Assembly (NCBI RefSeq): GCF_016103465.1
Contig: NZ_JAEEAP010000048.1
Span: 1 to 34,825 of the forward strand
Reading direction: 5' to 3'
Length of the DNA: 34,825 bases
From: Streptomyces sabulosicollis
Lineage (GTDB): Bacteria > Actinomycetota > Actinomycetes > Streptomycetales > Streptomycetaceae
Shown: in pieces, positions 1 through 7,231 of the stretch
Numbering within the stretch: the stretch's first letter is position 1
Layout: every line of letters begins with the position of its first letter
Notes under the pieces: generated by a model
Told to the model about the DNA's origin: nothing
Database searches by the model: none
What the model saw: only the letters and a program-made list of their open reading frames with translations
Made by a program: the position numbers and the translations under genes

Positions 1-90
1 CCCCCGCCCCCCATGCTCAAAGGCGCCGAAGGCGCGAGACGAAACCCGCACCGCACCACCGGCCCCAGCGGAGGAACGCGGCCACGACGG

Positions 91-300
91 TCAGATGCTT
101 TCCGGCAGCTGGTCGAAGTCCCCCCGCTTTACCCCCCGCACGAACGCGCCCCACCGGGTCGGGTGGGTGGCGATGACCACCGCCGGGTCATCGCTCTCGC
201 GTAGGTGTATGAGGCCGTTCGGAGTCGTGGCGACTTCGACGCAGTCCTGGCCTCCGACTCCGCTGCTGAAACTGGACTTTCGCCATTCGAGCACGGACAT
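91..300 (-). CDS. DUF397 domain protein
   Basis: A 69-residue protein that is almost entirely one DUF397 domain: an N-terminal WRKSSFSS motif, a central CVEVA strand and the RESDDP segment, ending in a WGAFVRGVKRGDFD-like tail. In Streptomyces such genes normally sit directly behind an XRE/DUF5753 regulator and act with it, often in developmental or antibiotic control; the molecular role is not well defined. The ATG at 300 is chosen because the domain starts five residues later and a GAGAAG-type ribosome binding site precedes it; the reading frame continues upstream to 390, but that extension is not domain-like. The expected XRE partner lies 10 bp upstream but is broken, so this DUF397 protein may be orphaned. 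Confidence 0.85.
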   Translation of the reverse strand: MSVLEWRKSSFSSGVGGQDCVEVATTPNGLIHLRESDDPAVVIATHPTRWGAFVRGVKRGDFDQLPESI

Positions 301-310
301 GAGGTTCTTC

Positions 311-598
311 TCAGAGCGTGTACAGCAGATGCTGCACGAGCCTAAGTGAGTCACTCCGCATATAGGACTCGCGTTCGGGACCCGGGTCAATCGGTGGCAG
401 TGCTGCCGTCGTGAGACGTTCGAAAGCGGTGCCGTACTGAGCGAGATGCGCCTGGTCTCCGAGGAACGCCGAGGACACGGGGTGCTCCACGTAGACCGTG
501 TTCAGCTCGGGCACCTCGGCCTCGAAGAGGATGAACGCCGCCGCCGGCGTCGCCGGGGAGAGGGCCGCTCGCCTGCCGGACCAGCGGCACCTCGGCAC
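311..598 (-). pseudogene. XRE-family regulator remnant (DUF5753 C-terminus only)
   Basis: From about 535 down to the stop at 311-313 the minus strand encodes the last ~74 residues of a DUF5753 domain: a FILFE strand, VVYVEH-like segment (TVYVEH), and the YGTAFERLTTAAL helix. A full protein would be about 280 residues, with an N-terminal XRE helix-turn-helix and the rest of DUF5753. None of that is present: the frame is closed by a stop at 602-604 and the DNA beyond belongs to another gene remnant on the opposite strand. The stop is 10 bp before the DUF397 start, which is the normal operon spacing. I read it as the 3' end of a regulator whose 5' two thirds were deleted. Confidence 0.7.
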
Positions 599-828
599 CC
601 GTCACCCTCTACGCCGAGTGGAGACCGTACGGCACGCTGCGCGTTCTCGTGCGCGACGACGCCCCCGGCCTCCCCGCCCAGCGCAGCCTCGCTCGGGACA
701 CGGCCGGCGCCGAGAGCGGCCGAGGGCTGCTCATCATCGGCAGCTCGGCCACCGAATGGGGTGTTTGCCACCACGGACCGGGTCCCGGGAAGGCGGGGTG
801 GTTCCAGGTCAGCGGGGCCAGTTCATGA
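586..828 (+). pseudogene. ATP-binding (anti-sigma-factor-like) protein remnant, C-terminus only
   Basis: In plus frame 1 the segment from about 586 to the stop at 826-828 reads as the second half of a HATPase_c / RsbW-like ATP-binding protein: LRVLVRDDAPGLP (the D-x-G-type N-box/G1 region), then AESGRGLLIIGSSATEWGV (G2 region with the conserved RGL and WG), then GKAGWFQ. The first half, with the ELVTNAVRH-like ATP-binding helix, is missing and there is no plausible start; an in-frame stop lies at 532-534. In Streptomyces genes of this family are often divergent from an XRE-DUF397 pair, so this is probably the former neighbour, truncated by the same event that removed the 5' end of the regulator at 311-598. 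Confidence 0.65.
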
Positions 829-964
829 GTCGCTCAGTCGCCGACGTACACGAGAGAGCTCGGGGCTCGTCTCTCTCACTTCGGGGCCGCAAGGACCAGT
901 GGGTGCCATCCATGGAGCTACCGTGACGCCATAATTCTCTGTCCCTCGGCGCCTGGAGGATGGT

Positions 965-1339
965 GTGCGGTACAAAGGGCCGCTTCCGAAGCGAGTCACC
1001 GACCGGTTCAACGCCTGGATGGTCGGGCTGCGCACCTCTCCGCGGTGGGGGCGGAGGGTGAGCGGGCGGCTCACGGTGGTGACCTATACGGGGCGGCGCT
1101 CGGGGCGCAGCTTCAGTACGCCGGTCGCCTATCGGCGCGCCGCCGATGTCGTCACGATCGCCGTCGCCATGCCCGAACGCAAGCTCTGGTGGCGTAACTT
1201 CACGGGTGACGGCTGGCCGATATCGCTGGACCTGGACGGTGCCGGCCGGACCGGGCACGCGGTCGCCCGGGTGGACGACAAGGGGGGCGTCACCATCAGC
1301 GTGCGGCTCGACGAGCCGCATGCGGCGAACGGCCGCTGA
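965..1339 (+). CDS. Nitroreductase/deazaflavin-dependent oxidoreductase family protein
   Basis: A 124-residue protein starting at GTG 965 with GGAGG at 955-959. It matches the compact split-barrel fold of the F420-dependent nitroreductase (Ddn-like) family: a basic N-terminal helix, the core strand LTVVTYTGRRSGRSFSTPV (the TxGRxSG motif for cofactor phosphate), and a following ...WWRNF segment. Family members use reduced F420 or flavin to reduce quinones or nitro compounds; the substrate here is unknown. Length is typical for the smallest members. An F420:NADPH reductase gene lies further along the window (28549-29286), so F420 is probably available, but the two are not linked. FMN or haem-type split-barrel use is the alternative. 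Confidence 0.75.
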   Translation: MRYKGPLPKRVTDRFNAWMVGLRTSPRWGRRVSGRLTVVTYTGRRSGRSFSTPVAYRRAADVVTIAVAMPERKLWWRNFTGDGWPISLDLDGAGRTGHAVARVDDKGGVTISVRLDEPHAANGR

Positions 1340-1422
1340 CCCGTACGGCATTGCCATGACTCCTTCACGTCGTGCGCGGAGCCGCTGAGTAGGATCGGCG
1401 GCCACACGGGGGAAGGGCACAG

Positions 1423-2526
1423 ATGAAACAGCTGATGGGCGGCGTGCGCCGCCGGGCGGTTCTGGTGGGTGGCGCCGTCGCGGCGCTGGTGGTGGCCGGG
1501 GTCGGCACCTGGGCCACGGACACCTGGCCCTTCGAGGGGAAAGACACCTACTGCTGGGACGCCTGGAAAGAGGACAGCGGGCCGGACTTCCTCAGCGGCG
1601 ACGCGCTGGACGGGGACAACGCCCGCCGCACGTCGAAGGAGACCGCGCCCACACCACGGCGGCAGCGCGGGCGGTGCACCGTGGCGCTCCGCTCCGAACG
1701 CACGGACAGCGACTACGACAAGGTGGAGGAGGAGACCGAGATCACGGTCACCTACGGCCCCGCGCCCGAGGGCGCCGCGCCGCGCATGGAGTGGATCGGC
1801 GGCTACCTCGGCGACCGGGCGATGCCGCTGCCCGACGGGCTGCCGGGCGCCACCGACGGCCGTCACGCACTGCTGGTGCTGCCCAAGGGGTGCGACACCC
1901 GCGACGGGCGGCCGACCGCGGTGACGCTCGACTCGACGGCGCGGTCGGATTACGGCGACACCACCATCTCGGCCGATGCGGGGCTCGGCGGCTCCCAGTC
2001 CGTGGCCCGGTTGCTCGTCGCGGTGGCCAACCGCGCGATGGAGAAGGCGGGTTGCGCCCCGGCGAAGCCGCTCGAGGTCGTCTCGCCGATGGCCACACTG
2101 CCCGAGGACGAGGAGGACTTCTTCACCCGGGCCTGCCGGATCAGGGGCCTGGAGTTCGGCAAGGACGCGGCCCGGGACCTGGAGTACCAGGTCGGCGCGG
2201 TCACCCGGGACCTCCAGTCCTGTTCGGTGCGGACGCAATCCGGTGAGGGCCGGTACTTCGACGCCCTGATGGTGTCCCAGCCGCGGCTCTCCGCGCTGTT
2301 CGACGGGGCCACGGGCAGCAAGGCCCCGGCGCGCGGCTGGCGCGGTACGGGGGTCTTCGCCGACGACTACAAAGTCGTACGGGCCGACTGCGCGGGGCGC
2401 CCGCTCACCGTGCTGATGCTCGCCCCCTCCCCGCACGAGACGACTCCGTACTTCGCCGCCTTCGCCGACGCCGTGGCGCGACGCGTCGGTTGCGCACCCG
2501 TCGCACCTGGGGGTACCGGCCGATGA
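1423..2526 (+). CDS. Membrane-anchored eight-cysteine protein, paralogue 1
   Basis: Unrecognised 367-residue protein. One N-terminal membrane segment (about residues 11-30, preceded by RRR) should leave the rest outside the cell. The exported part has exactly eight cysteines, and the order and context match the next gene: CW, RC before a strand, GC, GC, then AC/MC followed by xIxGL, SC/TC, DC/EC and a last GC. The two halves resemble each other: Cys3 and Cys7 are each followed by a GRP, and Cys4 and Cys8 both lie in A-x(2-4)-GCAPxxP. This suggests two homologous four-Cys modules, probably disulfide-bonded. GGGGGAAGGG precedes the ATG. It overlaps the next gene by 4 bp and is translationally coupled. 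Function unknown. Confidence 0.8.
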   Translation: MKQLMGGVRRRAVLVGGAVAALVVAGVGTWATDTWPFEGKDTYCWDAWKEDSGPDFLSGDALDGDNARRTSKETAPTPRRQRGRCTVALRSERTDSDYDKVEEETEITVTYGPAPEGAAPRMEWIGGYLGDRAMPLPDGLPGATDGRHALLVLPKGCDTRDGRPTAVTLDSTARSDYGDTTISADAGLGGSQSVARLLVAVANRAMEKAGCAPAKPLEVVSPMATLPEDEEDFFTRACRIRGLEFGKDAARDLEYQVGAVTRDLQSCSVRTQSGEGRYFDALMVSQPRLSALFDGATGSKAPARGWRGTGVFADDYKVVRADCAGRPLTVLMLAPSPHETTPYFAAFADAVARRVGCAPVAPGGTGR

Positions 2527-3710
2527 ACGACTCCAACGACAACGAGCGCGACCAGCGCGACGAGCGCGACGAGCGCGTGCCGCTGCACGAGCGGCGGCGG
2601 CCCTGGTGGCACTGGCGGCGCGTGGCCCGCAGCCGGCCGCGGCTGGCCGTGATCATGGCCGTGACCGGAGCCCTCGTGGGAGCGCTGCTCGGCGGCGCGG
2701 GGGTGGCCTGGCGGGCCGAGGCGGGCCCGTTCGCGGACGACCGGGCCTGCTGGGGGGCGCTCGGCCAGGACGATGTGGCGGAGCTGTTCGGCGGCAAGAG
2801 GGACATCAGGACGTCCGAGGTGCCCATCACCACCGATCGCATCGGCGCCGAGGGCCCGTCCGGCGCATGCCGTCTGACGTCGCCGCGCGGACGGCGGATC
2901 ACCGTCCAGGCGCACCAGTTGGACGCCCGATTCGGCGGCGCGGGCGACCGGTGGGCCGATGAGTTCCTGTCCGCGCGGCTGACCCCGCTGGGCGACGGGC
3001 TGCTGGGCATGGCCTCGGACACCCGGGCCTGGCTCGCGGTGCCCGACGGCTGCATCGGCAGGCCGAGCGAGTCGGACATCGACGTCGGCCCCACCGTGAT
3101 CGACCTGGACACCGGCTGGACCGTCTACGACGACGAGGTGGACACCGAGGCCCGCGACGCGCTCGCCCGCGCCGTGGTCAAGCTGGTCAACCACTACATG
3201 GCCGACCAGGGGTGCACGGGGACGATCGCCGACCCGGGCCGCCGGATGGCCGGGCCGCCGCTGTTCCGGGACGAGAAGGAGGACTCGATGTGCGGCATCA
3301 AGGGGCTGCGGCTCCCGGCCGCGTTCGCGCACGAGGGCCGGGGCGGCGCCGTGGTGACCCGGGGCGACGGCCCGGTGCGCACCTGCGACCGCGGTGTGCT
3401 CTTCGGCCACCCCGGGCTGCGGCTGATGACCATCGAGGACCCCCGGCTGGCGGTGCTCTACGACCGGCTGTCCCGCGATGGCGCCAAGGGCCGGGTGAGC
3501 GCCGGCGAGCAGGACGGATACGGCTTCGTCCGCGACGACATGGGGCTGTTCCAGGCCGAGTGCCAGACCGGCCAGGTCACCTTCCTGGTCCGGGCCGAGG
3601 ACGGCGACCACCCCGGCGACATCCGTACGCTCCTCCCCCGCTATGTGGCCGCGGAGGCCGACCGGATCGGCTGCGGCCCGCTGCGCGTCACCCTGCCCGC
3701 GGACGGCTGA
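2523..3710 (+). CDS. Membrane-anchored eight-cysteine protein, paralogue 2
   Basis: Unrecognised 395-residue protein, paralogue of the gene before it. Start ATG 2523 overlaps the upstream stop (ATGA); a longer frame from 2490 exists but lacks a better start. Residues 1-40 are strongly charged with repeated DER units (cytoplasmic side), residues about 41-62 are a membrane helix, and the remainder is exported. It has eight cysteines in the same order as paralogue 1 (ACW at residue ~76, GAC, DGC, QGC, SMCGIKGL, RTC, AEC, IGC), although overall identity is low. The pair may form a heterodimer or a two-component surface assembly; this is inferred only from coupling and shared architecture. It is convergent with glnE 23 bp away. 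Confidence 0.8.
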   Translation: MNDSNDNERDQRDERDERVPLHERRRPWWHWRRVARSRPRLAVIMAVTGALVGALLGGAGVAWRAEAGPFADDRACWGALGQDDVAELFGGKRDIRTSEVPITTDRIGAEGPSGACRLTSPRGRRITVQAHQLDARFGGAGDRWADEFLSARLTPLGDGLLGMASDTRAWLAVPDGCIGRPSESDIDVGPTVIDLDTGWTVYDDEVDTEARDALARAVVKLVNHYMADQGCTGTIADPGRRMAGPPLFRDEKEDSMCGIKGLRLPAAFAHEGRGGAVVTRGDGPVRTCDRGVLFGHPGLRLMTIEDPRLAVLYDRLSRDGAKGRVSAGEQDGYGFVRDDMGLFQAECQTGQVTFLVRAEDGDHPGDIRTLLPRYVAAEADRIGCGPLRVTLPADG

Positions 3711-3733
3711 CCCGGGCCACGCGCCGCGGGTGT

Positions 3734-6700
3734 TCAGCTCTCGTAGTCGTAGAAGAGCCGCTCCACCACCGCCCGCGCCCGGCGGGTGGTGCGGCGGTAG
3801 TCCTCCAGCATCTCGCCGACGTGGCCGGGCCCGTAGCCCAGGTAGCGGCCCACCGCGGCCATTTCGCGGACGTCCGTCGGGAAGGTGTCGCCGGGGCGGC
3901 CGCGGACGAGCATGACGGCGTTGCGGACGCGGCTGGCGAGGACCCACGCCTCGTCGAGGGTCTGGGCGTCCTCGGTGGAGATCAGCCCGGCGGCGTGGGC
4001 GGCGGCCAGGGCCTCGCGGGTGCGGGTGGTGCGCAGACCGGGCTCGGCCCAGCCGTGGCGCATCTGGATCAGCTGGACGGTCCACTCGACGTCGCTGAGG
4101 CCCCCGCGGCCCAGCTTGGCGTGGGTGGTGGGGTCGGCCCCGCGCGGCAGCCGCTCGGACTCCATCCGGGCCTTGAGCCGCCGGATCTCGCGGATCGCGT
4201 CCTCGCCCAGCCCCTCGGCCGGGTACCGCAGCGGATCGATCAGCTCGATGAACCGCTCGCCGAGCCCTGGGTCGCCCGCCACCGGCTCGGCGCGCAGCAG
4301 CGCCTGGCTCTCCCAGACCAGCGACCAGCGGCGGTAGTAGGCGGCGTACGAGGCGAGGGTGCGCACCAGCGGCCCGGACTTGCCCTCGGGGCGCAGATCG
4401 GCGTCGATGAGCAGGGGCGGGTCGACGGTGGGGAGCTGGAGCAGCCGTCGCATCTCGTTGGCCACGGCGAAGGCGGCGCGGGCGGCCTCCTGGTCGTCGG
4501 CCCCCTCGCGCGGCTCGTGGACGAAGAGCACATCGGCGTCCGAGCCGTAGCTGAGCTCATGGCCGCCGAAGCGGCCGAGGCCGATGACGGCGAAGCGGGT
4601 GGGCAGCTCATCGCCCCAGGTGTCGCGGACGGCGGCGCGCAGGGCCCCGGCGAGGGTCGCGGCGTTCAGGTCGGAGAGCGCGTCGCCGACCATGTCGATC
4701 AGCGCCGCGGCGTCCACGGGCGGTTCGGCGGCGGGGGCCGCGGGCCGGGCCGGCACATGGGGTTCGGAGTCCCGCAGGGCGCTGGGCACCTCGGGCGCCT
4801 TGACCGGCGCGGGGGCGGCCGCGCCCGTGGCCCGGCCCGGCGTCTGATCGCCCGACGGCGGCCAGCTCACGGTCGGGCGCACCTCGCCGTTGGCCAGCCG
4901 GGCGCTTTCGATGATGTCCGCGGCCGCCGTACGGAACATCTCGCGCCGCCGCACCCCGCGCGCCACCGCGACCGCCTGCTCGGCGCCGTCGGCGCGGCCG
5001 ACCGCGGCCAGCACCTCCTGCTCCAGGTGGGCCCGGCCCCGCGGGCGCAGCCCCTCCGGGTCGCCGAGCAGGGCGACCGCCTCGGGGGCGCGCAGCAGCA
5101 GGTCGGGGGCGAGCCGCCCGGCGGAGAGCACCCGGGCCAGGTTCTCGGCCGCGGCGCCCTCGTCGCGCAGCAGCCGCAGGTACCAGGGCGTCTTGCCCAG
5201 CGCGTCCGAGACCTTGCGGAAGCCCAGCAGCCCGGCGTCCGGGTCGGCGGAGTCGGCGAACCAGCCCAGCAGCACGGGCAGCAACGTCCGCTGGATCGCC
5301 GCCTTACGGGTCACCCCGGAGGCCAGGGCCTCCAGATGGCGCAGCGCACCGGCCGGGTCCGCGTACCCCAGGGCGGTGAGCCGCTGACCGGCCGCCTCGG
5401 AGCTGAGCCGGATCTCACCGGGCTGGAGCTGGGCGACGGCGTCCAGCAGCGGCCGGTAGAAGAGCTTCTCGTGCAGCCGCCGCACTTCGCGGGCGTGCCG
5501 CCGCCAGGCGGCGCCCAGCTCGGTCACCGGCTCGGTGCGGAACCCCAGCGACCGGCCGAGGCGGCGCTGGTCGGCCTCGCCCTCGGGCATCAGATGGGTG
5601 CGGCGCAGCCGGTAGAGCTGGAGGCGGTGCTCCATGGTGCGCAGGAAGCGGTAGGCGGCGTCCAGCGCGGCGGCGTCGGTGCGTCCCACGTAGCCGCCCG
5701 CGGCCAGGGCCTCGAGCGCGTCCAGCGTCGTGCCGCTGCGCAGCGACTCGTCGGACCGCCCGTGCACCAACTGCAGCAGCTGGACGGCGAACTCGACGTC
5801 GCGCAGCCCGCCGGGGCCCAGCTTGAGCTCGCGGTCGACCTCGGCCACGGGGATGTTCTCGACCACGCGGCGGCGCATCTGCTGGACGTCGGGGATGAAG
5901 TTCTCGCGCTCGACGGCCTGCCAGACCATCGGCGCGAGGGCGTCCACGTACGCCTGGCCGAGGGCTCCGTCGCCCGCGACCGGACGGGCCTTCAGCAGCG
6001 CCTGGAACTCCCAGGTCTTGGCCCAGCGCTGGTAGTACGCCAGATGGCTGGAGAGGGTCCGCACCAGCGGGCCGTTGCGCCCCTCGGGGCGGAGGTTGGC
6101 GTCGACGGGCCAGATGGTGCCCTCGACGGTGACGTCGGAGCACACCCGCATCAGCCGGGAGGCGAGCCGGGTGGCGGCCCGTACCGCCTCGTCCTCCTCG
6201 ACGCCCTCGACGGCCTCCGCCACGAAGATCACGTCCACGTCGGAGACGTAGTTGAGCTCCCGGCCGCCGCATTTGCCCATGCCGATCACGGCCAGTCGGC
6301 AGGCCGCGGCGTCCTGCGGCTGCTCCTCGGCCGCGATCTCCAGCGCGGCCCGCAGCGTGGCGGTCGCCAGGTCGGCCAGCTCGGCGGCCGTCTGGGTGAT
6401 GTCGGTGGTGCCGCACACATCGCGGGCGGCGATGGTCAGCAGCGCCCGGCGGTAGGCGACGCGCAGCGCGTCGGGCCGGGGCATCCCCGCCCCGGGCGCG
6501 CCCCAGACCCCCTCGGCCAGGGCCCGCTCGAACTCGGGGGTGGCGGGATGCAGATCGGCCGACTCGTAGGTCACCAGGGCGTGCCAGTCGCCCGGATGGC
6601 GGGCGAGGTGGTCGCCCAGCGCCTCGGAGGCGCCGAGCACCCCGAGCAGCCGGTCGCGCAGCGGTTTGGCGGTGACGAGGGTGTCCAGCAGCGCCTGCCG

Positions 6701-6955
6701 CGAACCGGCCCGCTGCCCGCCGTCCTCCTTCTCCTCCGTGTCCTCCTCGGGCAGCGCCTCGACGAGCCGTACGAGCCCGAGCAGCGCCAGGTCGGGGTCG
6801 GCGGTCGCGCCGAGCGCCTCCAGCAGCACCGGGTCGCTCCGCACCGCGGCCAGCTCGGGCGCGTCCAGCAGCCGCTGCGCGGCCGAGGCGTCGGTGAAAC
6901 CGTGCCGCAGCAGCCGGGTGATGTTGCTGCTCCTGCGTCCCTGCGGTACGGCCAT
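3734..6955 (-). CDS. glnE: Bifunctional glutamine synthetase adenylyltransferase/deadenylyltransferase
   Basis: GlnE adds AMP to, and removes it from, a tyrosine of GSI-beta glutamine synthetase, switching nitrogen assimilation off and on. The 1073-residue protein has the two expected nucleotidyltransferase domains: an N-terminal one with GMGKCGGRELNYVSDVDVIF at about 225-244 (D239, D241 metal ligands) and a C-terminal one with GLGRFGGHELSYGSDADVLF near residue 800. It is longer than E. coli GlnE (946) because of an acidic loop (residues ~70-82) and an Ala/Pro-rich insertion of ~45 residues just before the second catalytic domain. Start ATG 6955 follows GGGAGG. It lies downstream of a GSI-alpha gene that lacks the usual adenylylation site, so its target is presumably a GSI-beta encoded elsewhere. 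Confidence 0.97.
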   Translation of the reverse strand: MAVPQGRRSSNITRLLRHGFTDASAAQRLLDAPELAAVRSDPVLLEALGATADPDLALLGLVRLVEALPEEDTEEKEDGGQRAGSRQALLDTLVTAKPLRDRLLGVLGASEALGDHLARHPGDWHALVTYESADLHPATPEFERALAEGVWGAPGAGMPRPDALRVAYRRALLTIAARDVCGTTDITQTAAELADLATATLRAALEIAAEEQPQDAAACRLAVIGMGKCGGRELNYVSDVDVIFVAEAVEGVEEDEAVRAATRLASRLMRVCSDVTVEGTIWPVDANLRPEGRNGPLVRTLSSHLAYYQRWAKTWEFQALLKARPVAGDGALGQAYVDALAPMVWQAVERENFIPDVQQMRRRVVENIPVAEVDRELKLGPGGLRDVEFAVQLLQLVHGRSDESLRSGTTLDALEALAAGGYVGRTDAAALDAAYRFLRTMEHRLQLYRLRRTHLMPEGEADQRRLGRSLGFRTEPVTELGAAWRRHAREVRRLHEKLFYRPLLDAVAQLQPGEIRLSSEAAGQRLTALGYADPAGALRHLEALASGVTRKAAIQRTLLPVLLGWFADSADPDAGLLGFRKVSDALGKTPWYLRLLRDEGAAAENLARVLSAGRLAPDLLLRAPEAVALLGDPEGLRPRGRAHLEQEVLAAVGRADGAEQAVAVARGVRRREMFRTAAADIIESARLANGEVRPTVSWPPSGDQTPGRATGAAAPAPVKAPEVPSALRDSEPHVPARPAAPAAEPPVDAAALIDMVGDALSDLNAATLAGALRAAVRDTWGDELPTRFAVIGLGRFGGHELSYGSDADVLFVHEPREGADDQEAARAAFAVANEMRRLLQLPTVDPPLLIDADLRPEGKSGPLVRTLASYAAYYRRWSLVWESQALLRAEPVAGDPGLGERFIELIDPLRYPAEGLGEDAIREIRRLKARMESERLPRGADPTTHAKLGRGGLSDVEWTVQLIQMRHGWAEPGLRTTRTREALAAAHAAGLISTEDAQTLDEAWVLASRVRNAVMLVRGRPGDTFPTDVREMAAVGRYLGYGPGHVGEMLEDYRRTTRRARAVVERLFYDYES

Positions 6956-7040
6956 CCCGCCGCCTCCCGTCCCTGGTCGACTCCGCGCCGCTCGACCACG
7001 CGCACACCCGTGATCAAAGGCGCCGCAGACGAGCCTAAGC

Positions 7041-7076
7041 GACCCCGCGGGCGAAGCGGCAGGTCCGGGCGGGGTC
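7041..7076 (-). terminator. Inverted repeat between the GSI-alpha gene and glnE
   Basis: GACCCCGC at 7041-7048 pairs perfectly with GCGGGGTC at 7069-7076 across a 20-nt loop. It lies downstream of the glutamine synthetase gene (and over the stop of a possible small ORF) and before glnE. It could be a weak terminator or attenuator, which would make glnE partly independent. No U-tract follows, as is common in Streptomyces. Confidence 0.4.
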
Positions 7077-7188
7077 AGGCGACGGTGAAACGGCCCCGCG
7101 GCTCGCCGCGCAGATGTCCCGGCGGGTCGTCCACGAGGTCCATGAGCTCAAGGACTTCGGCAGCCCCGCCATAAGTCCAAGAGCTCAT
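7075..7188 (-). CDS. Possible 37-residue small protein between GSI-alpha and glnE
   Basis: A short frame from ATG 7188 to TGA 7075-7077, starting MSSWTYGGAAEVLE and ending GRFTVA. It has a GAGAAG-type ribosome binding site 4-5 nt before the ATG, begins 43 nt after the glutamine synthetase stop on the same strand, and its second half has the strong G/C third-position bias of real Streptomyces genes (the first dozen codons do not). No family is recognised. Because it is short and its stop overlaps a candidate hairpin, it may be non-coding; conservation in other Streptomyces would decide. Confidence 0.35.
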   Translation of the reverse strand: MSSWTYGGAAEVLELMDLVDDPPGHLRGEPRGRFTVA

Positions 7189-7231
7189 GCTTCTCACAGC
7201 CAGAAGCGACCGTATGGAGCGCCCGGGAGAC

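Noticed and set aside
3212-7174. 1320-codon plus-strand frame opposite glnE
   Set aside because: It is antisense to glnE, is rich in Gly/Arg/Ala/Gln/His, and shows no domain; it is a by-product of extreme GC3 in the true gene.
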